From NCBI GenBank assembly GCA_913055695.1, contig CAJXKF010000009.1, forward strand, positions 1 through 64,000: a stretch of 64,000 nt of DNA, read 5' to 3'. This document shows positions 29,361 through 38,677 of the stretch, piece by piece. The stretch comes from an uncultured Methylophaga sp. (GTDB taxonomy: Bacteria > Pseudomonadota > Gammaproteobacteria > Nitrosococcales > Methylophagaceae). A program made the position numbers and the translations under genes. The notes under the pieces were generated by a model that saw only the letters and a list, made by a program, of their open reading frames with translations, did not search any database and had not been told where the DNA came from. The stretch's first letter is position 1. Every line of letters begins with the position of its first letter.

Positions 29361-31199
29361 TCACAAGGGCAGTCTGGACAGGTGTTCCAGCAGCTTGTCT
29401 GCGCTGACATGACCCACCAGCCGGTAGTCACGTAACTCCTGACCGGTTGGGTTGAAAAACAGCATGGTCGGCGGACCGAACACCTGCAAAGATTTGAGCA
29501 TGGCCTGGTGGGCCTCGGTGTTATCAGTCATATCCAGCTTCAACAGCAGATAGTTATCCAAGGCGGCCACCACGGCCGGATCGCGGAAGGTGGTTTTTTC
29601 CATGGTCTTGCAGTCAGTACACCAGTCGGCGTAAAAATCCAGCATGACCGGTTTCTGCGTGCTTTGCAGCCGCTCATTGAGTTCTTCAAGATTATTGATC
29701 TTGCTGAATTCAAGCTGTGGCTGTTTGGATACTGTTGATGACGAAGTGGCTGCTATCAACTGTAGTGGCTGCCACAGATTCTGACTGCCGCTGGCACCTC
29801 CAATCATCAACAGTGCGCCATAAATCAACAGAATCAGCCCCAGACCTTTGAACAACTTGCTCCAGCCACTGGCATCGATTTGCAGGCTGTTCAGCGCCCC
29901 CATGTAAACGGCGCAGACGATCAACAAACAGCCCCACAGGATCAGCGTCAGCCAGCCCGGCAGGATCCGCGCCAGCATCCAGATGGCGAGGCCCAGCAAC
30001 AACACGCCAAAGATGGCTTTGATTACATTCATCCAGTCTCCCGCCCGGGGCAGCAGCGAACCGGCAGAAGTACCGATAATCAGCAGGGGAATGCCCATGC
30101 CGATACTGAGTGCAAACAGGGCCAGCCCGCCCAGGAAGGGATCCGCATTTTGACCGATAAAAATCAGTGCCGCCGCCAGCGGTGGCGCCAGACAGGGACC
30201 GACAATCAAAGCCGACAGCAGACCCATCACGGCAACACCGATAAAACTGCCGCCTCGCTGGCGGTGAGTCAGTTGATGCAGCCGGTGCTGCAGCGTATGC
30301 GGTAGTTGCAGTTCATACAGACCGAACATTGACAGTGCGAGTAGCACAAACAGCAGGCTGAAGCTGGCAATAATCCAGGGGTTCTGAAACAGGCTCTGCA
30401 GGTTTTCACCGACCAGGCCGGTGATGATGCCGGCCGCTGTATAGGTCACAGACATCGCCAGTACATATACCAGAGACAGACTGAAAGCCCGCCGAGTAGT
30501 GATTTTTTCTCCTTCACCGACAATCACACTGGACAGGATTGGAATCATCGGCAAAACGCAGGGAGTGAAAGTCAGCAATAGCCCGAGCCCCAGAAAACCC
30601 AGGAAAATCTGGACCAGATTATCTTGGGCCAGTTTTTGTGCCAGACGATCCTGTTCGCTGAGCGGGTTATTGCCCTTAATGGTTTCAGTGGCTGCGGGAA
30701 TCGGCTCCGGCGCATCGGTGGTCGCCGCGCTGGCGACCGGCAGCGTTAAATCCACCTGCTGCACGCTGGGTGGATAACAGATCCCGAAGGTTTCAGAACA
30801 GCCTTGAAAATAGGCTTTGAGCGTGATTTGCTGCGCGGCCTGAGGACGGTTAAGTGGCAGTTTCAGTGCCAGATCATGATGATAAACTTGGACCAGCCCG
30901 AAGGTCTCGTCATTCTTATTTTCACCGGGTGGCAGGATAAAATTGCCCAGTCGAACATTGTCATTGCCGATAATCTCAAAGCGCAATTTGTCGCGATATA
31001 GATAATTTCCTTCCATCACCTGCCAGCGGGCTATCAGGGTGTTGGCATCCTCGACTTCAGCGCTGAATTGAAAGGCTTCCTCGACCAGAGGCGGCACCTC
31101 GTCAGACTGGCCCAGTCCCAGACCTTCCAGAAATCCTGTGCGCGCACTGGCGCTCGAAACCACTAACAACAGACACAAAAATAAAATTTTCTTCATCAT
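29361..31199 (-). CDS. dsbD: Thiol:disulfide interchange protein DsbD
   Basis: DsbD passes electrons from cytoplasmic thioredoxin to periplasmic DsbC and similar proteins. The 612 residues include a signal peptide (about 1-19), an N-terminal periplasmic domain with the cysteine pair in GCSETFGICYPP, an eight-helix core with the conserved cysteines in TFTPCVLPMIPIL and GPCLAPPLAAAL, and a C-terminal thioredoxin domain with WCTDCK near residue 525. All six functional cysteines are present. It lies next to aroQ-accB as in Pseudomonas but is separated from aroQ by 145 bases. It is divergent from pit. Confidence 0.96.
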   Translation of the reverse strand: MMKKILFLCLLLVVSSASARTGFLEGLGLGQSDEVPPLVEEAFQFSAEVEDANTLIARWQVMEGNYLYRDKLRFEIIGNDNVRLGNFILPPGENKNDETFGLVQVYHHDLALKLPLNRPQAAQQITLKAYFQGCSETFGICYPPSVQQVDLTLPVASAATTDAPEPIPAATETIKGNNPLSEQDRLAQKLAQDNLVQIFLGFLGLGLLLTFTPCVLPMIPILSSVIVGEGEKITTRRAFSLSLVYVLAMSVTYTAAGIITGLVGENLQSLFQNPWIIASFSLLFVLLALSMFGLYELQLPHTLQHRLHQLTHRQRGGSFIGVAVMGLLSALIVGPCLAPPLAAALIFIGQNADPFLGGLALFALSIGMGIPLLIIGTSAGSLLPRAGDWMNVIKAIFGVLLLGLAIWMLARILPGWLTLILWGCLLIVCAVYMGALNSLQIDASGWSKLFKGLGLILLIYGALLMIGGASGSQNLWQPLQLIAATSSSTVSKQPQLEFSKINNLEELNERLQSTQKPVMLDFYADWCTDCKTMEKTTFRDPAVVAALDNYLLLKLDMTDNTEAHQAMLKSLQVFGPPTMLFFNPTGQELRDYRLVGHVSADKLLEHLSRLPL

Positions 31200-31336
31200 T
31201 CTCTAAGGCTTGCCATCTCGGTATTTAGCTAGACAATCTTAGCAGTGCGAAGTTACATCCGTCTGCTCCGGGGTATTCCTGCCGACACAATGCTGTAATA
31301 ATTGCCTCATTTTGGTAAGCAACTGACGGTATTAAC

Positions 31337-32986
31337 GTGGAAATAAAAGATATCCATCAGCTAGAGAAACAGGCTTATAAGAAAAGCCATGGTGAACTTG
31401 CCCGCATTGGAATGGCCCTGCTGTTTATGGTGCTGGCACTGGTCTACAGCTACAACATCAGCGGCGATGGCACCAGCAGTCTGATCCTTGCCGTTGCCAC
31501 TGTCTTCGGCGCCTATATGGCCATGAATATCGGTGCCAATGATGTCGCCAACAATGTCGGCCCTGCCGTCGGTTCAAAAGCCTTGACCATGGGCGGCGCG
31601 ATTGTGATTGCGATGATTTTTGAAGCTGCCGGTGCCATTATTGCCGGCGGCGATGTGGTGTCCACCGTCAAGAAAGGCATCATCGATATCAATGGCTTTG
31701 GCGGTAATACCCAGGACTTCGTCTGGGCGATGATGGCCGCACTGCTGGCTGCTGCGTTATGGCTTAATCTGGCCACTTACGCACGGGCACCGGTGTCGAC
31801 AACTCATTCCATCGTCGGTGGTGTGATGGGCGCCGGTATTGCTGCCGCCGGGTTCAGCATTGTTGACTGGGGCACCATGGGGGCCATTGCCAGCTCCTGG
31901 GTTATCTCGCCGGTGATAGGGGGGCTGATTGCGATCATCTTCTTATATGCCATCAAAAAGACCATTATTTTTCAGGATGACAAAATTACCGCCTCTTCCA
32001 AATGGGTGCCGGTCTATGTCGCCATCATGGCCTGGGCCTTTGTCACTTACCTGGTGATTAAGGGCCTCAAACAGGTCTGGCCGCAATTCATTACTTTCCT
32101 CAATGAAACCCTGCTGTTCAGCCTCGAAGTCAGCAGTAAACCCAGTATTGTGGATGCCGCGATTCTGGGGCTTATTGTTGGTGTGCTGGTTTATTTTCTG
32201 GTCAGGCGCACCGTTAAACGTCGCCTGCCCCGTCTTACCAATGATCGTGCCAGCGTCAATGTGCTGTTCACGATTCCACTGATTTTTGCTGCCGCTCTGC
32301 TGAGTTTTGCTCACGGTGCCAATGACGTGGCGAATGCCATCGGGCCGCTGGCTGCGATTCATGATGCGATCATTACCGGGGGTATCACCAGCGAAGCCGG
32401 GATTCCATTCTGGGTGATGGCTGTCGGCGCTTTTGGTATTGCACTGGGGCTGGCATTGTACGGTCCTCGCCTGATTCGGACTGTGGGCGGCGAAATTACG
32501 GAACTGGATCAAATGCGGGCTTTTTCGATTGCAATGGCCGCCGCGATTACCGTTATTATCGCCAGCCAGCTGGGGCTGCCGGTGAGCACCACCCATGTGG
32601 CAATCGGTGCCGTGTTTGGTGTTGGCTTCCTGCGTGAATGGCTGGACCGGGCTGAAAGTCTGGAAGATGAGATCGAGCAGGATGAGCGCGAGATCAAGGA
32701 AGAAAAACGCCTGCTCAGCGCATTGCGTAAAGAGCTTAATGTGCTGATGGAGAAAAAAGACAAAACCGTCAGTGACTATGAGCGGATCACCGATTTGTAC
32801 CGGTCGATCGATGAAGAAAAAGGCACGCTGAAAAAAGCCAAGAAAACGCTGAAAAAAGAGAAGAAGAGCCTCTACGTCAAGCGCGATATGATGAAGAAAA
32901 TTATCACTGCCTGGCTGATCACCGTGCCCTCGGCAGCCGTATTGTCTGCCATCCTGTTCTACACCATCAGAGGCGTGATGACCTGA
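31337..32986 (+). CDS. pit: Inorganic phosphate transporter, Pit family
   Basis: Pit proteins import metal-phosphate complexes with protons at low affinity. The two family signatures GANDVANNVGPAVGSKALT (about 66-84) and GANDVANAIGPLAAI (about 330-344) mark the inverted repeat of the PiT fold. The 549 residues exceed the usual length because a charged coiled coil of about 85 residues (435-520, rich in Glu and Lys) is inserted before the last membrane helix. The start is GTG at 31337. It opens the phosphate island, but I see no Pho box directly upstream, in keeping with a constitutive low-affinity system. Confidence 0.93.
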   Translation: MEIKDIHQLEKQAYKKSHGELARIGMALLFMVLALVYSYNISGDGTSSLILAVATVFGAYMAMNIGANDVANNVGPAVGSKALTMGGAIVIAMIFEAAGAIIAGGDVVSTVKKGIIDINGFGGNTQDFVWAMMAALLAAALWLNLATYARAPVSTTHSIVGGVMGAGIAAAGFSIVDWGTMGAIASSWVISPVIGGLIAIIFLYAIKKTIIFQDDKITASSKWVPVYVAIMAWAFVTYLVIKGLKQVWPQFITFLNETLLFSLEVSSKPSIVDAAILGLIVGVLVYFLVRRTVKRRLPRLTNDRASVNVLFTIPLIFAAALLSFAHGANDVANAIGPLAAIHDAIITGGITSEAGIPFWVMAVGAFGIALGLALYGPRLIRTVGGEITELDQMRAFSIAMAAAITVIIASQLGLPVSTTHVAIGAVFGVGFLREWLDRAESLEDEIEQDEREIKEEKRLLSALRKELNVLMEKKDKTVSDYERITDLYRSIDEEKGTLKKAKKTLKKEKKSLYVKRDMMKKIITAWLITVPSAAVLSAILFYTIRGVMT

Positions 32987-33001
32987 TTGCGGCAAGTCGA
33001 A

Positions 33002-33042
33002 CTGTCATCTGTGCGTCATCAAACAGTCATCGAGGCAGTCGT
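33002..33042 (+). promoter_or_regulatory. PhoB-box array upstream of phoB
   Basis: GTCAT occurs at 33004, 33015 and 33026, exactly 11 bases apart, followed by a looser GTCGT at 33038. The 11-base period with (C)TGTCAT units is the PhoB binding pattern. The array lies 130 to 170 bases before the phoB ATG and suggests autoregulation of phoBR. Confidence 0.65.
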
Positions 33043-33171
33043 TATTAGCAGCTAAGTAGTGACTTACATTGCAATCAGAATAGGGAAATCAGCGGCTTAG
33101 CCAATTGTTATCAAACTGTAACAATTGCTTTGTATGATGCAACGGTCATTGTAACGACTGGGAAAAGCTTT

Positions 33172-33864
33172 ATGGCATCGAGTGTGTTGGTAGTCGAGGA
33201 CGACGTCGCAATTCGGGATATGTTGTCGTTCACCCTCAAGCAGTCAGGTTACTCCTGCGAGGCTGTGGGTGATGGAGAAACCGGTCTGGAGGCGCTGAAG
33301 CATCATCAGCCGGATATGATCCTGCTGGACTGGATGCTGCCCGGCATTGATGGCATCGAGTTTATCCGGCGGCTGCGCGCTAATGAGTTTCTGGCTAATA
33401 TTCCGGTCATCATGCTCACCGCCAAGGGTGAGAGCGAGGATATGGTCAAGGGGCTGGGCGTCGGTGCCGATGATTACATCAACAAACCTTTTTCACCACC
33501 TGAACTGATGGCCCGCATCAAGGCGGTATTGCGCCGTTGTCAGCCAGCTGACCCGGATGAGGCGCAGAAGCTGCAATTCGGCAACCTGGTGCTGGATACC
33601 AAAAGTCACCGTGTGACTGTCGATGACAAACGGGTGGAACTGGGACCGACCGAGTTCCGTCTGCTGCACTTCTTTATGAAAAATCCGGAACGCGCCTACG
33701 GTCGTTCACAGTTGCTGGATTATGTCTGGGGCGATACCGTCTATATTGAAGAGCGTACTGTCGATGTGCATATCCGCCGCCTGCGCAAAGCGCTGGAGAC
33801 CAGTGGACATGATCATCTGGTACAGACAGTGCGGGGAGTGGGTTATCGTTTTTCAGTTGATTAA
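33172..33864 (+). CDS. phoB: Phosphate regulon response regulator PhoB
   Basis: PhoB activates phosphate-starvation genes when phosphorylated by PhoR. The ATG at 33172 gives MASSVLVVEDDVAIRDMLSF and 230 residues, the normal length; an upstream TTG frame adds 14 unrelated residues. The receiver domain has the acidic pair in VEDD, the phospho-acceptor Asp in LLDWMLPG (about 53) and Lys in NKPFSPPEL. The C-terminal winged helix shows LGPTEFRLLHFFMKNPERA and ERTVDVHIRRLRKAL. It is followed 11 bases later by phoR. Confidence 0.97.
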   Translation: MASSVLVVEDDVAIRDMLSFTLKQSGYSCEAVGDGETGLEALKHHQPDMILLDWMLPGIDGIEFIRRLRANEFLANIPVIMLTAKGESEDMVKGLGVGADDYINKPFSPPELMARIKAVLRRCQPADPDEAQKLQFGNLVLDTKSHRVTVDDKRVELGPTEFRLLHFFMKNPERAYGRSQLLDYVWGDTVYIEERTVDVHIRRLRKALETSGHDHLVQTVRGVGYRFSVD

Positions 33865-33875
33865 CGGCGGCTTCG

Positions 33876-35165
33876 ATGCAATGGGATAACTGGCGTCTGC
33901 TGACGCTGATCAGCCTGGCCGGTTTCTGTGGTCTGCTATTCGGCCAGATGATGAGCTTTATGTTCCTGGCGGTGCTGGTTTATGCCCTGTGGCTGCAGCA
34001 TAACTGGTTCAAGCTCAGAAAGTGGCTGGAAAAACCCAAGAAAAACCGTTCTCCCAGTGCCGAAGGTGTCATAGACGACGTCTGTCGCTACATTGAACAG
34101 ATGCGTCAGCAGAACAGTAACCGCAAGAAAAAACTGACCGGCTATCTCAAGCGTTTTCAGCAGGCGACAGCGGCTTTGCCTGATGCCATCGTGGTGTTGG
34201 GTGAGTATGGCGAGGTCGACTGGGCTAATCAGTCAGCACGTGAACTACTCGGCGTACGCTGGCCGCGCGATAACAATGTCAGGATCAACAACCTTATCCG
34301 TGATCCGGCATTCCAGGCTTTACTGGAAGACCCGCTTAAGCTGGGCAATATGGTCACGGTTAAATCCCCGCATGACGAATCCATGCAGCTGGAACTCAAA
34401 GTGGTCAGTTACATGGGCGCGGGCAGGTTGCTGATAGCCCGTGATATCACCCAGACCATCAAACTGCAGCGCATGCGTCGTGACTTTGTGGCCAATGTTT
34501 CACATGAGCTGAAAACGCCGTTGACCGTGCTGCGCGGTTACCTCGAAGCGTTCACCGACGATACCGATCCGCAGCAGTGGCGCGCAGCTTTGCCGGCGAT
34601 GCGTCAGCAGAGCGAACGTATGCACCTGATGATCAAGGATCTGCTGGTTCTGTCGCAGCTGGAGACTGGTGAAAAGCCATTACGGCGGATTCCCACCGAT
34701 GTCGGCAAGCTACTGCAGTCAATTATTGAAGATGCGCGCTCACTGGAGCATTACCGCGAACATAAAATCAGTCTGGAGCTGGATAACGAGCGCTGGCTGG
34801 TCTGTGACATGGAAGAGATCCGCAGTGCAGTGTCCAATCTGGTGTTCAATGCGGTCAAGTACACGCCGGCGGGCTGTCAGATTCATATCAGCTGGCGTCT
34901 GCAGGACGAGGGGGCCTGTCTGGAAGTCGCTGATGAGGGTGAAGGCATCGCCGAACATCACCTGGAGCGGCTGACCGAGCGTTTCTATCGGGTCGACAAA
35001 GGCCGCAGCAATGATAAAGGCGGTACCGGTCTGGGACTCGCTATCGTCAAGCACGTCCTGCAGCGTCATGGCGCGCGTCTCGAGATCAGCAGTGAACTGG
35101 GTCAGGGCAGCCGCTTCAAATGCTGTTTTCCTGCCACTATCGTGGTTGAGAAAATCACCGTCTAA
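33876..35165 (+). CDS. phoR: Phosphate regulon sensor histidine kinase PhoR
   Basis: The 429 residues contain two closely spaced N-terminal membrane helices (about 6-25 and 27-43) with almost no periplasmic loop, as in E. coli PhoR. A charged linker follows, then a PAS domain (about 95-190), the histidine box FVANVSHELKTPLTVLRGYL (His near 209), the N box NLVFNAVKYTP, and the G boxes DEGEGIAEHHLERL and GGTGLGLAIVKHVL. The small periplasmic part fits a sensor that reads the Pst transporter through PhoU rather than phosphate directly. Confidence 0.97.
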   Translation: MQWDNWRLLTLISLAGFCGLLFGQMMSFMFLAVLVYALWLQHNWFKLRKWLEKPKKNRSPSAEGVIDDVCRYIEQMRQQNSNRKKKLTGYLKRFQQATAALPDAIVVLGEYGEVDWANQSARELLGVRWPRDNNVRINNLIRDPAFQALLEDPLKLGNMVTVKSPHDESMQLELKVVSYMGAGRLLIARDITQTIKLQRMRRDFVANVSHELKTPLTVLRGYLEAFTDDTDPQQWRAALPAMRQQSERMHLMIKDLLVLSQLETGEKPLRRIPTDVGKLLQSIIEDARSLEHYREHKISLELDNERWLVCDMEEIRSAVSNLVFNAVKYTPAGCQIHISWRLQDEGACLEVADEGEGIAEHHLERLTERFYRVDKGRSNDKGGTGLGLAIVKHVLQRHGARLEISSELGQGSRFKCCFPATIVVEKITV

Positions 35166-35192
35166 CAACGGCTTGCCTCCATTCTGACAATG

Positions 35193-35236
35193 CTGTCATA
35201 CAACTGTCACATTTCTTTCATATCCTTGTCACAGTC
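35193..35236 (+). promoter_or_regulatory. Tandem PhoB boxes before pstS
   Basis: Four consecutive 11-base units begin CTGTCAT (35193), CTGTCAC (35204), CTTTCAT (35215) and TTGTCAC (35226). The first two form a near-consensus Pho box and the whole array is a double box. No normal -35 is needed: a CATACT -10 at 35243-35248 follows, seven bases after the last unit. Confidence 0.88.
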
Positions 35237-35242
35237 AGAATT

Positions 35243-35248
35243 CATACT
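35243..35248 (+). promoter_or_regulatory. -10 element of the PhoB-dependent pstS promoter
   Basis: CATACT lies a few bases after the last 11-base Pho unit and about 60 bases before the pstS ATG. In PhoB-activated promoters the Pho box replaces the -35, and this spacing fits that model. Confidence 0.55.
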
Positions 35249-35307
35249 TTCCCAGCGCTAAACGTGAAATACGTTGCATTTTTCTTTTAACTTGGGAGCT
35301 GAACAAC

Positions 35308-36264
35308 ATGTTCAAGAAAAACATCGCCCTGCTGGGTGCTGCCGTCACCATGGCTTTTTCATCAGTGACTTTTGCTGATGTTGATGCCAACCTGCCTGAC
35401 TACGAAAAAGTCAGTGGTATTTCAGGTAACCTGTCGAGCGTGGGTTCTGACACGCTGGCCAACCTGATGACTTTGTGGGCAGAAGAGTTCAAACGCGAAT
35501 ATCCAAACGTCAGTATTCAGATTCAGGCTGCCGGGTCTTCAACTGCACCGCCGGCACTGACCGAAGGCACTTCTAACTTCGGGCCGATGAGCCGCCAGAT
35601 GAAAGACAAGGAGCTGGCCGCCTTTGAAGAGAAGTTCGGCTATAAACCGACCGCGATCCCCGTCGCTATCGACGCGCTGGCTGTATATGTTCACAAAGAC
35701 AACCCCATCGAAGGTCTGACGATTCCTCAGGTTGATGCGATTTTCTCAGCGACCCGTAAATGCGGTTACTCAGAAGACGTCACCAACTGGGGGCAACTGG
35801 GAGTTGAGAACCTGGGCGCGATTCAGCTTTATGGTCGTAACTCCGTGTCCGGTACTTACGGTTATTTCAAAGACAATGCGCTGTGCGAAGGTGACTTCAA
35901 GAACAGTGTCAACGAACAGCCCGGTTCTGCTTCTGTGGTTCAGGGTGTAACCAAGTCGCTGAATGGTATCGGTTACTCAGGTATCGGTTACAAAACCTCC
36001 GGTGTGAAAGCGGTGCCGCTGGCGAAAGAAGAAGGCCAGCCTTTCATCGAAGCTACGCCTGAAAACGCAGCAAGCGGCAAATTCCCGATGGCGCGTTTCC
36101 TGTGGGTCTATGTCAACAAACACCCGAACAAACCGATGTCACCGATTGACCGTGAATTCATCGAAATGGTGCTTTCAAAAACCGGTCAGCAAGTGGTTGT
36201 AAAAGATGGCTATGTGCCTCTGCCAGCCAGTGTAGCTGAAAAAGCACTGGAGAAGATTCAATAA
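35308..36264 (+). CDS. pstS: Periplasmic phosphate-binding protein PstS
   Basis: PstS captures phosphate for the high-affinity PstSCAB importer. The 318 residues start with a signal peptide, [20 protein letters not shown], cleaved after about residue 23. Phosphate-binding loops are [30 protein letters not shown] and [13 protein letters not shown]. This is the longer binding-protein type with the insertion [16 protein letters not shown] double Pho box drives the gene and a hairpin terminator follows it, which should let pstS be made in excess over the membrane subunits. Confidence 0.96.
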   Translation: MFKKNIALLGAAVTMAFSSVTFADVDANLPDYEKVSGISGNLSSVGSDTLANLMTLWAEEFKREYPNVSIQIQAAGSSTAPPALTEGTSNFGPMSRQMKDKELAAFEEKFGYKPTAIPVAIDALAVYVHKDNPIEGLTIPQVDAIFSATRKCGYSEDVTNWGQLGVENLGAIQLYGRNSVSGTYGYFKDNALCEGDFKNSVNEQPGSASVVQGVTKSLNGIGYSGIGYKTSGVKAVPLAKEEGQPFIEATPENAASGKFPMARFLWVYVNKHPNKPMSPIDREFIEMVLSKTGQQVVVKDGYVPLPASVAEKALEKIQ

Positions 36265-36288
36265 ACCCTTGTTGAAGATACAGATAAG

Positions 36289-36322
36289 ACGCCCCGTGCC
36301 TTTCACAGTACGGGGCGTTTTT
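36289..36322 (+). terminator. Hairpin terminator between pstS and pstC
   Basis: ACGCCCCGT (36289-36297) pairs with ACGGGGCGT (36310-36318) across a 12-base loop and is followed by T. As in other pst operons it probably stops most transcripts after pstS and lets some continue into pstCAB. Confidence 0.82.
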
Positions 36323-36400
36323 ACTGTTAAACAACCCTGAATCGTCTGCCATCCAGTCGCTTGAGGATTGTTTCAAATCACATAACTTTGGTAATGCTCG

Positions 36401-38677
36401 ATGCAAGAACAAACAGTTGATGATCAAGCCGTACTGCCGGCACCGGATTCTTCCATTGCCAGGCGCCGGCGTGCCTGGCGTGAGGCCAAGGATAAAGTCG
36501 CCAAGTATGGCGTTGGTGTAGGCGGTATCTCGGTCATTCTGGCGATCGTGCTGATCTTCTTCTACCTGCTTTATGTGGTTCTGCCCCTGTTTCAGGGGGC
36601 CAGTCTGGAAACCCGTAAGATCTACCAGACCGGGCAGACTGACAGCCAGTTCCTAACTTTAAACGAGTACAACGATGTGGCCCTGTCGGTGAATGACAAC
36701 GGTACGGCGCGTTTCTTTGAAGCCGACAACGGCAACACGATGCTTGAGCTTGATTTACCGGTGAATGCCGAGGCCATTACCTCGACCGCAGCCGGCGCTG
36801 CAGTGACCGGCGTTTTTGCCTACGGCATGGAAAATGGTACTGCACTGTTGTTCAATCAGGACTACAAAATTACCTATCCCAGCGGCACCCAGCGAAAAAT
36901 CATTCCGCAGATTGAATATCCGCTGGGACAGGAACCGGTGCTAGTGGATCCGGAAGGTCAGCCACTGAAGCTGCTCAGTGTTCAAAGCCACGATGAGCAG
37001 ACCACTTTTGCGGCAGTCACGCCCGACCAGCGCGTGGTGCTGAAATCGGTGATCCGTGAAGCCAGCTTCCTGGATCCTTCAGAATTCACACTCAAAGAAA
37101 AGTCAGCTTCAATCAGTCTTAGCGCTAATGCCGAGATTACTCATCTGCAGCTGGATATTGACCAGCGTGAACTCTATCTGGTCGACAACAAAGGCTTTAT
37201 CTACTACTACGATGTGCAGAAAATTGAAGCGCCGCGACTGGTACAGAAAGTCAAAGCGGTCCCGACCGGAGTCAGTGTCACTTCTCTGGAGTTCCTGACC
37301 GGTGGCATATCGGTGCTGGTGGGCCGTAGCGACGGTCAGATCGACCAGTGGTTCCCGGTGCGTGACAAGGACAACAACTATTTTCTGCACAATGTCCGCA
37401 GCTTTGATGATCAACAAGCGGCGATTGTATCGATTGCGGTAGAGCAGGCGCGCAAAGGTTTCCTGGCCCTCGACAGCAGCGGCAAAATCGGTGTCTATCA
37501 CACTACTGCTGAACGTACCCTGCTGGTGGAGCCGCAACTGGATACTGCCGATGCGGTCATGGCGCTGTCACCGCGAGCCAATGGCCTTATCAGTTTGACT
37601 GCTGATGGCAAGGCCAAATTGATCCACATTGACAATGAACATCCGGATATTTCCTGGCACTCGCTGTGGGAAAAGGTCTGGTACGAAAGCCGCAGTGAAC
37701 CCGAATATATCTGGCAGTCGTCCTCTGCCAGCAGTGACTTTGAACCCAAGTTCAGTTTGACGCCCCTGACTTTCGGTACTATCAAGGCGGCTTTCTACGC
37801 GATGCTGGTGGCGGTGCCGCTGGCGATTATGGGCGCGATCTTCACCGCTTATTTCATGTCGCCCAAGATGCGCTCGATAGTCAAGCCGACCATTGAAATC
37901 ATGGAAGCCCTGCCGACGGTGATTCTCGGCTTTCTAGCCGGTCTGTGGCTGGCACCGATTGTAGAAGACAATCTGCCCGGCGTGTTCACCATTCTGTTCA
38001 TGCTGCCGCTGATGATCATTCTCACTGCCTGGGCCTGGACCAAGCTGCCCCGGCGCTGGCGTGAAGCGATTCCGGACGGCTGGGAGGCGGCGATTCTGAT
38101 TCCGATTGTGATTGTGGTCGGTATTGTCTCGATGTCACTCAGCTCCAGCATCGAACTATGGCTGTTTGATGGCAATATGCCGCAGTTCCTCAATGACATC
38201 GGTCTCGATTTTGACCAGCGTAATTCACTGGTGGTGGGCCTTGTAATGGGCTTTGCTGTGATTCCGACGATTTTCTCGATTACTGAAGATGCCATCTTCG
38301 GTGTGCCCAAACATCTGACTATCGGCTCGCTGGCACTGGGGGCGACACCCTGGCAGACCATGACCCGTGTCGTACTGCTGACAGCCAGCCCGGGTATTTT
38401 CTCGGCGGTAATGATAGGTCTCGGCCGCGCCGTTGGTGAAACGATGATTGTGCTGATGGCGACCGGTAATACGCCGATCATGGACTTTAATATTTTCGAA
38501 GGTTTCCGTGCGCTGTCGGCCAATATCGCGGTGGAAATGCCGGAAGCTGAGGTCAACAGTTCGCATTACCGGGTACTGTTCCTGGCTGCGCTGGTGCTGT
38601 TCGTGGCCACCTTCATACTCAATACCGCCGCTGAAGTGGTCCGTCAGCGGCTGCGTAAGAAATACAGCACTCTGTAA
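36401..38677 (+). CDS. pstC: Phosphate ABC transporter permease PstC, long form
   Basis: PstC is one of the two membrane subunits of the high-affinity phosphate importer. This copy has 758 residues, over twice the roughly 320 of E. coli PstC. After a basic N-terminus and one helix (about 41-62) comes a periplasmic segment of about 390 residues with repeated beta motifs such as ALSVNDNGTARFFEADNG, YLVDNKGFIYYYDVQ and LVGRSDGQIDQWFPV, resembling propeller blades. The permease domain starts near 457 and has the ABC inner-membrane signature ALGATPWQTMTRVVLL with GIFSAVMIGLGRAVGETM. Long PstC proteins are known in Pseudomonas and relatives. It overlaps pstA by one base. Confidence 0.93.
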   Translation: MQEQTVDDQAVLPAPDSSIARRRRAWREAKDKVAKYGVGVGGISVILAIVLIFFYLLYVVLPLFQGASLETRKIYQTGQTDSQFLTLNEYNDVALSVNDNGTARFFEADNGNTMLELDLPVNAEAITSTAAGAAVTGVFAYGMENGTALLFNQDYKITYPSGTQRKIIPQIEYPLGQEPVLVDPEGQPLKLLSVQSHDEQTTFAAVTPDQRVVLKSVIREASFLDPSEFTLKEKSASISLSANAEITHLQLDIDQRELYLVDNKGFIYYYDVQKIEAPRLVQKVKAVPTGVSVTSLEFLTGGISVLVGRSDGQIDQWFPVRDKDNNYFLHNVRSFDDQQAAIVSIAVEQARKGFLALDSSGKIGVYHTTAERTLLVEPQLDTADAVMALSPRANGLISLTADGKAKLIHIDNEHPDISWHSLWEKVWYESRSEPEYIWQSSSASSDFEPKFSLTPLTFGTIKAAFYAMLVAVPLAIMGAIFTAYFMSPKMRSIVKPTIEIMEALPTVILGFLAGLWLAPIVEDNLPGVFTILFMLPLMIILTAWAWTKLPRRWREAIPDGWEAAILIPIVIVVGIVSMSLSSSIELWLFDGNMPQFLNDIGLDFDQRNSLVVGLVMGFAVIPTIFSITEDAIFGVPKHLTIGSLALGATPWQTMTRVVLLTASPGIFSAVMIGLGRAVGETMIVLMATGNTPIMDFNIFEGFRALSANIAVEMPEAEVNSSHYRVLFLAALVLFVATFILNTAAEVVRQRLRKKYSTL

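Noticed and set aside
31943-32995. A 350-codon minus-strand frame opposite pit
   Set aside because: It is an antisense shadow of the pit coding region, with no start signal or family resemblance.
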